From Rhizomucor pusillus (lineage: Eukaryota; Mucoromycota; Mucoromycetes; Mucorales; Lichtheimiaceae), in assembly GCA_900175165.2 (NCBI GenBank), contig FWWN02000342.1:1-23274 (forward strand): 23,274 bases of DNA. The letters are read 5' to 3'. The translations under genes were made by a program, and so were the position numbers. Below are positions 8,738 through 19,821 of this stretch, piece by piece. The notes under the pieces are model-generated. The model was given only the letters and a program-made list of their open reading frames with translations. It searched no databases and was not told the origin of the DNA. Position 1 is the first letter of the stretch. Each line of letters begins with the position of its first letter.

Positions 8738-11652
8738 GCTTCAATGGATGAAAGGAGATGAGAAATCAAGAAGAAATCAATGCTCAGCTGGATATGAAGG
8801 AAAACTTATTCCATGGGAAAAAAGAGAGAAGAGAGTTTAGGATGGTTGCCAGGAGGTACAATGGGGTAAGCGGTGCGTGACGCTCCAAGTTGTTCTTTTA
8901 TTTGACCGATTACGGTGTATATAAATATAGCATGTTCCAAGAAAAGCATATCCTTGCATATTGACCCCGGAACGACAGAATCTTTTAAAAAAGGAATACC
9001 AGGTGGTGTCACGTTTTAACGTTCCACGGCAGAGCTCCTGCTTCAAACCAGAATCGCATCTTTGCTATTGCCAAAACATCAACAAGTTCGAAGTCCACAT
9101 GTGCATACCAAAAGCGGCGTACATGCATCAGTCGTGAGTTGTGATCCGCATGTGGTAGCAAAGATAAGGACAGCATGTCTAATGCCTGTCTTTACGCGTT
9201 CTGACGTATCACGATTCTCGATAGCCAGGGGGCCATTCAAATATATTTTTTTTCCTTTGGCTCTTTAAAAATCGGAGGTAGCCAGAATTAACATGAGTAA
9301 TCAACCTAGCCGTCCGTACTGAACATGGTTCGTGTTGCATGTTATCTTATTGCCTGGAAGGCTGCGTTTCGTAAACCTGCGCAAGCCAGCAATCAACCAT
9401 GAATATCTACGCACTTTGTTCTTTGCCACAAACAACAGTCGATCTCTGTTTAAAGATTCCACGTAATTGACATTCCGTTGTAGTAAATGTTTGTCCGATC
9501 CACATAATATAACCGACAATAAGTAACCATCCAATTGACGCCAATGTCCTCAATTCAGACGCGTCTGTCTTGTGCGAGAAAAGAAGAGAGGTCATCAATT
9601 ACTTTGATAGTTGCTTATTTGTGTTATAAGTGTTGTATGTAGAAGATGTTGCGAAGGAAGAGAGTCCATAACATTTTTTCAGCAGACACAGACCCTGCTC
9701 CCAAACCGGGCACATTGGCTAAATTAAATAGCTCGTCTGACAAAACCAGTTTGTATCGTGTTACCGGGATCCACCGAAAAGCTAGAGGAAGAGTAACAAA
9801 CCATAAAGTCGCTAGGACGGTCCGAAATGGTTCCGGTGCTGATCTGGCGGAGAATGCTCTTAGTCATATCGCGTTAATAATATCACTCAATGCACTAAGC
9901 AGCAGCAACAATGGATGATCTCCTTTTGCATCCATTCGACATTTTACAGCGCTTCAAATGTTTCGATTGTACCCTTGTCTTCTCGCTATTGCTTTGCGGT
10001 TTTCAATTCGGAGGAACAGGTTTCACTTGCAGAGTATCACAACATTTTTGGGAAATCTATATATATCTTTCCGACTGCCCGTTTGGTTTAGCAATACATT
10101 GGTGGAGAAACGCATTGGTCGTTTATTTAATATCTCTCCCTATCGATTGAGTAAGGGAAAAGAAAACACAATTAGAGAAAGGGGGTTATCCGGCAACAGC
10201 CGACAGATGATCCCGCCGAATATTGGAAGCCTTGTAACTTTATTCTGTCTTGCTAGTTGCAGTGGCTAGGAGAAGGGATAAATCCATGCCCTGATTGATG
10301 AAGTTAAAAAAAAGTAAAATGTCTTTTCCTGGGCCAAACCTCCTATAACGGGTATTCTATTGTTCTTTCGTCGTCGACAGGCGTGACAAACGCCAGTAAG
10401 CAAGATAGGAGGGAAAATAAAGTTAATACCGCCCTTTACCCCTCCCGCCCACCCATGGTACAGAAGTAAAAGGCAGCCGATCTGGTTTTTGTGAACGCAC
10501 TTGTACTTGGACGTGCACGTATTCATTTGGATACTTGATATATAAAGGTTCCAGGAGCAGTGGAAACAATTGCGTCAATGACTGCATGGATATGCTGACC
10601 GAAGACTGACTTTCCAATGACACAACAACATTGTTGCAGTCTAAATTCCTTTCACCCATCCGAGAGGATATGCGTTGATGATTGGCTTACGCTGTCTTTC
10701 CGCATCAGCCCTGCGCAACGTAATACAGAACGCGACACAGAGAGTTACCATTGAAGAGATTTGGGTTTGCATGGTCTGATATACTTGGTTTCTACAATTG
10801 ATTGATGACTATATCATGGCAAGCTGATGACTATGTATATATGTCATCTGTGCTAATGCAAACGTATAAATGTTCTGCATACACGCACATAGCTTATTGC
10901 AAAGCAGCACAGCAGCTTGTAGATGATCAATGCGCAACATCGACAAGACTGTCATGTGAAGTCGTATACAACCTCATGCATTATTTAGGTATGTCATCCA
11001 AAAGTCAGGGCAAATGCTCATATCGCGGGAAGATCAAGAATAGCAGCAAAGCGTTTTAATTTGGGTTATCTTTTTGGATTAAAGATAGAAATGTTACCAT
11101 ACTCGTAATATGAGCAAGAAGGCTGTGCAATTGATGCGAATGAATGGTTCCAAACGGATGAAACACCGCAAGACGCTACCTTCAAGAATTTAAAAAGATA
11201 TTGATGGCTGCATTTGCATTGTAGAAGATTGCGGATGCTATACTCTTATTTGCCTTTTCAAGATATTGTCAAACTCGAGACCAAGTATCATGTGCTGCGC
11301 CTAATACAGTACTAAGTTACTAGATCGTGGTTTCACAGGCTCATTGCAACAATCAGTGCATGTACAGATGACCAAGCTACGGTCCTTTGTTTCCCCCTTT
11401 TTCCGTTTTCAACATCATCATCCGAACTATGAATGCGCGTGCAGCGTAATATGACTGTTGTGAAAAAAAAACAAAGTGTGCAACATATATAGTTTGCACG
11501 GAGAACATGCCTTGCGCATCACTCTCGGTGGGTGTAGGTGTGACCCTATCAGGGAAAGGAGGCATCTTGAGTTTTTATTTTCTATCCGCTTTCGATGCTA
11601 CATAGAGCAGTAATATATTTTTTAATGGCACGACCATGCATTGATGATCGAC
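8738..11652. other. 2.9-kb stretch without a supported gene
   Basis: Contains scattered short frames on both strands (for example 9646-9918 and 9958-10269 on plus, 11377-11565 on minus), none with a recognisable domain, splice partners or clear codon bias. I found no tRNA boxes, terminal inverted repeats, long repeats or reverse transcriptase/transposase motifs. It is by far the longest gap here and could hold long non-coding RNA, a decayed element or regulatory DNA. Confidence 0.45.
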
Positions 11653-11964
11653 CTAAATTGACTTGGCTTCCTCTACGGTGCCGAGATCGTTCCAGATAGA
11701 CCGGCTTTGATGTGTCAAAACCATGTCACTGTATCTTTCCTGCACCTGTTCCTTAAACCCGACGTAGCAAAAGAGCCAGGAGTCGCGCCTGTACAGGCTC
11801 GACTTGGGTCCCACATGCTACAAGGAGGCAGAAAGACAGCGAGAAAAAAGTCATTGTAAAATAAGGGGTCAATTTCTTACCTTCAAACAAGCACTCATCC
11901 CGGTTGTGGCTACATCCGTAGCACAGGAAACGAGGAGTTGGGAGGCAAGTTTCTTTTGATCCAT
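11653..11964 (-). CDS. Small two-exon protein, not recognised
   Basis: Exon 1 (11964-11881) and exon 2 (11817-11653) encode 82 residues, joined across a 63-bp GTAAGA...TGTAG intron in phase 0. The protein starts MDQKKLASQLLVSCATDV and has a central aromatic stretch (Y37, W42, F44, Y46, F49) followed by a charged helix-like part and a late W. Three cysteines sit at 14, 26 and 45. There is no transmembrane segment and no signal peptide. I cannot assign a family. Reasons to believe it: good splice sites at a codon boundary, no stop in either exon, a composition unlike translated intergenic DNA, and a position in a short divergent gap with the next gene. The size and cysteine/aromatic content would suit a small assembly factor, but that is speculation. 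Confidence 0.65.
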
Positions 11965-12101
11965 TTTCTCCCTCCTGGACTACGCACTATGGGGACGTGC
12001 GAAAAGGGAGAAAAGAAAAAAGGCTCTCAGAGGGCTATATAACAAGCGTTACTTTACCCTTCCTCAAAGTACAGAGGTCATTCTGTTCCTCGATTGTCGA
12101 C
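11965..12101. promoter_or_regulatory. Divergent promoter region (137 bp)
   Basis: This is the whole gap between the start codons of the small protein (minus) and the seven-helix protein (plus). On the plus strand TATATAA at 12036-12042 lies 60 bases before the ATG at 12102, followed by a CT-rich leader. No TATA box is evident in the minus direction. The shortness suggests shared or coupled regulation. Confidence 0.55.
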
Positions 12102-13427
12102 ATGGACGCTAATCTACCAAAGATTCAATATGCAATGCAGCCGGATGCTTCCGAGCTTGCCACTCAGTTCATTTCCCTGATCTCCATTTCTTTGCTCTGC
12201 CTGCTTTTCGGTCTTAAAACTTTCAATGTCCAGTACAAGTACCTGACTTACTCCCGCTGGCTCGTTATCGCACTTTATGTACAGTCATGGGCTTTCGTTG
12301 TTACTGCCATTTTACTAGTTTCTACAAATAACGGTAAATATTCTGATAGTCAGTTTCGAGCTTACATGGGTACTTATGTGTGTGGATCAGGTAACTCGCT
12401 ATCCTGTGTCCTGTCTGAAATGGCATGCGACGTCTTTTATGCAGGAACGAAAATTATCATCTACTTTTGGTACTATCTGATGTATACTCCTTTTTCAGCC
12501 AACAATTCGTCTAATCATCTCATCGCGGTAACAGGCTCATTGAGAAAGTGTGGGTTGTCTCTGCTGTCCGCAAATCGCGCATGCAAACTTGGTCTTACAA
12601 GTTCCACCTTGGTCTTATGACTCCATACATTGTTATCTTTGGTCTCATGGTAAGAAAGCCGAAGTGGTTACATTTAGCAGTATCGCTGATGCAAATTCTC
12701 GCGTAGGTGATGTTCCACATTGCCGAGTTGCGAGAAGATGGTACTTGCATGATCGGTTTGCAACCCATTGCCAGTATTCCTCTTCTGGTACGTTCGAGTT
12801 GTATACAGGAACATTTAATCACATATAACTAACCTCCATGCTTTAGACTTATGATTTTGTATGTTGAAAAAGAAGAAAGGAAAAGAAAATCCTACCAATT
12901 GTCTAACTTGCTGCCTACTTTGTATTTAGATTTTCAATCTTTACATGACCCTTCTCTTTGTCATGCCCCTCATGAAGGCTGGCAGAAACGTTATGGGTGA
13001 CTTCAAAACAACTCGTTTGCACGACGTTGCTCAGCGCACCCTTGTTGCTTCCGTTGTGTGCTTGTTCGCCTCCCTAACCAACATCTTGGTCTTGGCTATT
13101 CTTGGTGGTCGTGAACGCGGTGTCGTCTGCTTGCTTTGCTGCAACCTCGACATCACACTCAACGTTATCACTATCCATTGGGTCACAAGCAACCCAGCTG
13201 GCAAAAAGAGCAAGGATATCAACACAACATCCAATCCGAACGAGACATTCAATGCTACGTTCTCCGTTGACCACGATAAGTACAAGAACAAGGGTGAAGA
13301 TGAATACGGTATGGCTCGCGACAGAAACCTTAGCAACGGCCGTTTCGTCATGGTCACTCCAAAGGAGGATGATCAGGGAAGCGACTCATCCGCTCAAGGA
13401 TCTAGTACTCACAAATCCGCCTACTAA
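12102..13427 (+). CDS. Seven-transmembrane protein with a 12-nt microexon
   Basis: Five exons (12102-12481, 12535-12649, 12707-12787, 12847-12858, 12930-13427) encode 361 residues. Hydrophobic helices fall at about 22-39, 53-73, 113-135, 155-172, 190-211, 233-254 and 259-282. The N-terminus lacks a signal peptide, and a hydrophilic, Ser/Asn/Lys-rich tail of about 75 residues follows, probably cytosolic. This is the layout of G-protein-coupled receptor-like fungal proteins, but I see no diagnostic receptor motif, so ligand and partner are unknown. Exon 4 is only 12 nt and encodes T193-Y-D-F196 inside helix 5. Skipping it would keep the frame but delete those four residues. Its flanks are a TTTAG acceptor and a GTATGT donor, and both neighbouring introns have CTAAC branch sites. 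The ATG at 12102 is preferred because the earlier in-frame ATG at 11997 lies upstream of the TATA box. Confidence 0.85.
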
Positions 13428-14788
13428 ACCCTCGGCTCCTTTACCCAACATGAACTTCCCTCCTCCGCCACCTATTGTTCTCCTTTCCTGTCCTCCACTT
13501 ACTTTTTATTAACCGTCTCTAAAATGATTATTTCTTAGTAACGAGTATACATAAATCTTAGCTTGTGTTCTTGGTAGAAAACTATATGTTGCTTTTCTGT
13601 ACATTTTTAGATTCAGTAGTCGACTTTGTCTGTTCATTTCGCTCACAACTCCTCAAAAGTACTTACATGGCCGATCTGCTATTACAGTACTCTTCGTCTT
13701 CTTTTAGAAGCTTAAGTTGGTTATAATTCTGTAGATTGGAAATATTGATAAAAATGCTTGTTTCTTGTCCTAACAAGCTTTATGCTTCGTGCGATGAAGA
13801 CGTATGATGTATATTTATCGTATGAAGGCCAATACAGTAACTAGAATGGAGCTCATACCGCGTCGTTACCAGAGACCCATCTGTGTGCTATTATGTGTAT
13901 CTTACAGTATGAAGGTAAAGGCATACTCCTTGGTCTATTAAATCTAATTTCAATGTAAATTTATATGGCAATCTGATTTAACAGTCGCCATCTATATCTA
14001 TTGGACGGTTGATGCATCTTGTTGCATAACGATCCGTTTTACCCATGCACTTGGAGCAAATTCTGAATTTTTAGATCTGCTATTCACTTGTACTTGCCTG
14101 TTTGAAGTATAGTAGATTCTCAATGGTTTTTGGCAACTAGGAGCGAAGCATTTAAATGCCTTCGCAATCTTTTCTAGCCATGATCTTTGGAACGTCATAA
14201 GAAGTTGCTGATCTCTGCAGGGACACTTCCGGTAATACCATCGGCTACTGTAGCATTCAGCTACAATGTAAACATGAAGGGCAGCTTGATCTGGCTTTGC
14301 GCCGCTTCTGTTGCAATGTTTTTAAGCGGACAATGCAACTCGTATTCGGAATTTTTATTGTTAAAACGGTTTTGCATAGCATCGACTTCCTTCCTGCGTT
14401 CAAAGCTGCAAGGCACTTGGTGATCAATCGTATTGGGCGTTTGAAGCCAGCTTTTCTTATTAGCCGTCGATGCAGTGTGCTTCTCCTGACTTTATATAAT
14501 TCAGTGTACCCGCATCGCTCTGAACCGACTGAATTATCGTCCGCATTTAATTTCTACTTGTAGTTTCGTTTCCAACAATTATTTTTCTGTAAAGCAAGTT
14601 TTGCATGCACATTCAGCCATGCTTAGATGTATGTAGACACATGTACATAGAAGAGATTAAAACAAGCCTTCTGCATTGTGCGGAGAGAAGTGAGGATCTA
14701 AACAACATTCCACGTTATATTTAGCCAACGAACCCCCTTTTTTATTTGCTTTCTTTTCTTTCCACCACATCCCGCCCCACCCCCATTG
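13428..14788. other. Gene-free region before the M13 peptidase
   Basis: AT-rich DNA holding the 3' UTR of the seven-helix gene and the promoter of the peptidase. A TTATATTTA stretch at about 14715-14723 and the CT-rich run at 14740-14788 look like core promoter and leader. A frame at 14274 begins with a signal-peptide-like stretch (MKGSLIWLCAASVAMFLSG), but no good donor joins it to the peptidase. Confidence 0.45.
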
Positions 14789-17681
14789 ATGTCCTTGCCT
14801 GCTACGCAAGCACTGGATATCTGCCAAACAGAGTACTGCCAAACAGCAGCAGCTTCTGTTCTCAACTACATTGATTTCAATGTGAATCCATGTGACGATT
14901 TTTATCAGTATACTTGTAAGGATACACCTTCTCTCCCCTCCTAAACCCTCTGCAGAGCGAGGGAAAAAGGGAAAAAATCTCCCGGAAACGCAAACGGTAC
15001 TAATCCCGAGCATCGATGATATGCACCTGTAGGCGGCAGCTGGCTAGCCAACGTCAGTATACCCGATGACAAGTCAGGTAACATGGGGACGAAAAAAATC
15101 CTTTTGCATTTCTGGAAAGAAGACAGCAGCTAATTCTCGTCTGCCGCGTTCCGAAATACTACAACAGCTGTTGGAACGTTGAACCAAGTCAACGACGATA
15201 ACATTGATTCCATCTATGCGCTTCTGCAAGGAACCTATGACGACATGGTAGCAAAGAGCATTGTTGACCCGACCACCGACGACTTTCAGCTTCAATCGCA
15301 GAGAGAGTTGGACGAGAAATTGTTCAAAAAGTTGCAGACATACTTCCAGTCATGTATGAATGTAGAACGAATCGATTCTTTGGGAGCTACGCCCATTTAT
15401 CCCAGCCTTGCGTCGGTTTTTGCATCTCTTCCCGACGAGGACAGCGACAAGGCTCCTGATAGCAAGCTCCTGACACAGTTGCTCATCGCTTCGCACGACA
15501 CTGGCAGCAATACGCTTGTGGCAATGGGCGTGAACACGGATGACAAGGAGCCAAATATGAACGCCGTCTGGGCAGATCAATCAAAGCTAGGACTCCCGTC
15601 AGAGGAGTACTATTCTCAAGAGGAAGCCATGACAATTTATCAGCAAGGATTGAACGAAATAATGAAATATATCCTTGCCCATCCGACGCCGGATGAGCCC
15701 CTGGCATCGCTGCGCCTGCAGCAGTCGGAAAAGGCAAACCTTAGACTGCGTTCGGAGGACGAGGTGACGGAAATGGTCGGACGAGTCATTGCATTTGAGA
15801 AGGAACTAGCGAAAATAGTGATGAAAGAGTACGTCGTCGGTCCGAGTTCGCTCGGAAATTTGACAGCTTGTTTCTACATTTCTCTCTCCCCCCCCCCACG
15901 TGCGCTGCTAACTATGCAGAATTTCTGACCTGACAGGGAAGACCACCGGGACCCTCTAAAGACGTACAACCCCATGACCCCATCCCAGCTTCAAGAACGC
16001 TACCCGTTTATCGAATGGGAGACTTTGCTGCGTAACTATATACCAGACGACAGGGCGGTTCCTGACAAAATTGTAGTCAATGCGCCTTCGTATTTTGAAA
16101 AGCTAAATGATTTGTTACAAAGCGGTAAAGTTACCATGGGAACTTTGCGAGACTATCTGGCTATCCGCGCAGCTGGCAACTGGATTTATACCTTGGACAC
16201 GCATACCCGCACTTTGCTTCACGAGGTGGATAGCAAGATCATCAGTGGAGCGTCCGAGCTCAAGCCACGGAAACAAGAATGTATCAGTAACGCAAACGAT
16301 GCCTTGGGTCACTTGGTTGCTAGATACTTTACTATTACTAAATTCGGCGGCCGAAAGGAACAAGATGCAGTCGAGGAGATGATCCGCCTCGTGCATGAAA
16401 CATGGCTGAACAGATTGGCCGATATTGACTGGCTTGATAGTGAAACTAAGGAAGCAGCGATTAACAAGGTAAAAAAAAGAATGCGCTTATGGAAATCATA
16501 CGAATCGAATACTTAGCTATCTACCCGGCTTTGCGGATATACAGGTCAACAAGATCAAGCACAAAGTGGCCTACAGCACCATTTCTCCTAACGAGCAATC
16601 GCCCGAGTCCCTTGACGCTTATTATGCAACTATGAGCATGACAGATTCATTTTTTGAAAATGAAATGTCCGTTCTGAAATGGTCCAGAAATAAGACATGG
16701 AACCGCATAGGTCAACCTGTGGATAAGGATGAATGGGATATGATGGCGCAAGAAGTGAACGCATATTACAGCTTGACGAACAACGAGGCAAGTTTAAATG
16801 GAAAGGCTAGCTTGCGAAGAGTTAGCTGACAGTTTTGACAACGGCTTTTCTTTATAGATGGCCGTTCTGGATGGCATCTTACAGTACCCGGTTTACAACC
16901 CACATTGGCCAATCTATCTCAATTTTGGTAGCTTGGGCATGGTCATCGGCCACGAGCTTACTGTGAGTTGCAGCGTGTATGTATCAACCAAGTGTTTTAA
17001 CTTTTACTGTTAGCATGCATTCGATAACGCGGGACGAAACTACGACGCAAACGGTGAATTAGCTCAATGGTGGACGAATGATACAGCTGCTCGATTCCAA
17101 GAAAAATCACAATGTTTTGTCTCTCAGTATCAGAACTTTACAGTGCAGGGACCCAACAATGAAAGCCTCAATGTGAACGGAAACGTAAGGATCCAACTAA
17201 CTTTTCTATTATTTCTCCCAAACTAAATATTTCCCTGGCGCCTAGTTGACACTTGGCGAAAACCTTGCAGATAACGGAGGCATAGACGTTGCGTACCAAG
17301 CTTTCAGACAGGCCTGGGACGGTGGGCAGTTATCTGATGGCAAGCAAGTCGACAAGTACCGTCTGCCTGGAGTGGATTTGTCGCCGGAAGCGCTTTTCTA
17401 CGTGAGCTTTGGACGGCTCTGGTGCAAGTCCGTTCGACCGCAATATGCGGCGAAGTTGGTAAGCAAAGAGAAAGGGGGGAAAATGAAACACGCATTGTCT
17501 TTTGTTCGGCGCGTTGTTGTTTGCTCAGATCCGCTCCCCATTTTAGATATATACAAGCGAGCACTCTCCCGATCGAGTACGTGTGAACGGAGCGCTGCAG
17601 AATTCGCCCGAATTCTCGAGGGTATTCAACTGTCCTGTTGGAAGTTTCATGAACCCGGAGATCAAATGTCACATTTGGTAG
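14789..17681 (+). CDS. M13-family zinc metallopeptidase (neprilysin/endothelin-converting-enzyme type)
   Basis: Nine exons (14789-14915, 15033-15077, 15168-15828, 15937-16468, 16545-16787, 16858-16962, 17014-17184, 17246-17458, 17547-17681) encode 743 residues, normal for M13. The N-terminal signature NPCDDFYQYTCGSWL is present. The substrate-binding NAYY motif starts at N527. The zinc motif is HELTH (H568, E569, H572), with the third ligand E633 in GENLADNGG. The C-terminus ends in the family's C-x-x-W (CHIW), preceded by VRVNGALQNSPEFSRVFNC. These enzymes cut short peptides, usually as type II membrane ectoenzymes, and the conserved cysteines fit an oxidising compartment. However, the first ATG gives no signal or anchor, so a 5' exon may be missing. 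Intron 5 has a GC donor (GAG|GCAAGT), and intron 6 falls between T571 and H572 of the zinc motif. The frame stays open upstream to 14702 but without a Met. Confidence 0.92.
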
Positions 17682-17846
17682 TAATAGTAGCGGATAGATA
17701 TAATGACGCTAATACAAAAAGAATTGTGCATGATGAGCCCTTCTTGGTCTTTGAAAAACTTGTGTCACCACATGATCTGCGACCTTTAGGTCCCCTCCGT
17801 TCTTGCAACTTCCTCTTTTTCTTTCCCGCTTATTTTTCTTTTCAGT
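17682..17846 (+). promoter_or_regulatory. Intergenic promoter of Rab7 with an acceptor-like site next to the ATG
   Basis: Only 165 bp separate the peptidase stop from the Rab7 start codon. The last 45 bases are a long pyrimidine tract ending in TTTTCAG one base before the ATG, exactly like a splice acceptor. This suggests either a 5' UTR intron whose first exon overlaps the peptidase 3' end, or simply a CT-rich leader. Confidence 0.35.
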
Positions 17847-18948
<1,102 letters not shown>

Positions 18949-18968
18949 AGGTGGAATAAACTTAATCT

Positions 18969-19086
18969 TACACACACACACGCTGACACACGCACGCACG
19001 TACACACATGCAAGGTCAAACCAGTCTTTTTTCGTCTCCTCTCTTTCTCTCTCTTTTCTTTTTTCTATACCTTCTTTTTTTCATGC
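18969..19086. repeat. CA/CG simple repeat followed by a CT-rich tract
   Basis: Between the convergent Rab7 and NDUFA12 genes. Perfect alternating purine-pyrimidine runs cover 18969-18983 and 18986-19012 (CA units interspersed with CG), then a pyrimidine-rich tract with CT repeats runs from about 19021 to 19086. This lies in the 3' flanks of both genes. Confidence 0.85.
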
Positions 19087-19112
19087 AGCTTTAATCACGC
19101 TCTATTAAACAT

Positions 19113-19665
19113 TTATTCCCTAGCTCGTACAACAGGTTCCCATGCGTCGATCTTGGGTTTGGTGGTGCTGTAAGTTCTAAAGGCTTTGGAGGTGCCTGTA
19201 AAGTTGGGGTTAGGCTGGCCCCACCACTTCTTGGGTTCAAGCTGCATGTCAGTGGGAGGTTCCTGAGTGATTCTGGCGAGCCACATGTGCCTATCAGTAG
19301 CGACCATATCAGCATTCTCTGTTCTGTTTGTTGTTGTCGTTGGTGTCTGTGCTAGGAATCGTAAAATATTTACCAAGCAGGGTCAATATCTGCACTGTCA
19401 GGGTCGCTGCTAGCGAATTCAACCCAACGTTCACGACCTGATTAAGAATACAAAAACAAAGCTTAAGTATACTATTCGTTGTACGTCGAAATCAATCGTG
19501 AAAGCTACCAGAGATTTCGTCGTTGTTTTCAAAGAACTTGTTGCCGTTTCGGTCGGTGCCAACGAGGATACCCCACTTGGTATCGTGAATGTTGTTCATT
19601 TGCTTAAATGCGCTGGCGGGACCGGCCTTGATAACGTTGCGGATAGTACGTGAGATGGTCGACAT
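19113..19665 (-). CDS. NDUFA12: NADH:ubiquinone oxidoreductase subunit NDUFA12 (B17.2)
   Basis: Three exons (19665-19509, 19437-19374, 19290-19113) encode 132 residues, close to the family's usual size. This is an accessory subunit of mitochondrial complex I at the matrix arm. Recognisable segments are KWGILVGTDRNGNKFFEN, RERWVEFA, DIDPAWHMWLARI, PP with the following KKWWGQPNPNFTGTSKAF, and the closing KIDAWEP. Introns of 71 and 83 bp join in phases 1 and 2, and the second splits the codon for the Trp of AWHMW. No cleavable presequence is evident, which is normal for this subunit. Its presence shows that the organism has a proton-pumping complex I, unlike the budding yeasts that have lost it. 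It shares a 156-bp divergent gap with the aftiphilin-like gene. Confidence 0.96.
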
Positions 19666-19821
19666 TGCGTTAGAGCGGGGAGGGAAGGTCTAAAAGTACT
19701 AAGTTCCGGCAGGCGACCTTTAACTTTTGATGTTTGGAACAGAGCCTTGAATTTTGCGTCACGGCGGAGAGTGTATTTGATCAAGCTGGAGGGCCTCGCT
19801 CCCTCAATGCCTAGATGCACT
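19666..19821. promoter_or_regulatory. Divergent promoter region, NDUFA12 / aftiphilin-like
   Basis: A 156-bp gap between the two chosen start codons, GC-richer than other gaps and without a clear TATA box in either direction. It shrinks to 81 bp if the aftiphilin-like protein begins at the earlier in-frame ATG at 19747. Confidence 0.45.

Noticed and set aside
9646..9918. 90-codon plus-strand frame with a basic middle
   Set aside because: No recognised domain, no intron partner, no clear core promoter; cannot be told from chance.
9958..10269. 103-codon plus-strand frame sharing L-V-x-x-R-I-G-R-L with the frame at 14297-14563
   Set aside because: The shared stretch is about 27 nt and does not extend on either side, so I treat it as coincidence rather than a duplicated element.
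10802..11059. 85-codon plus-strand frame
   Set aside because: No motif and composition like surrounding non-coding DNA.
11270..11420. Possible box C/D snoRNA on the minus strand (ATGATGA near 11420, CTGA near 11353)
   Set aside because: The ends do not form a terminal stem and the stretch before the D box shows no convincing rRNA match.
14187..14563. Frame with a signal-peptide-like start as first exon of the M13 peptidase
   Set aside because: No good donor follows in a usable phase, and the needed intron of about 450 bp would far exceed the others here. Kept only as a question in the findings.
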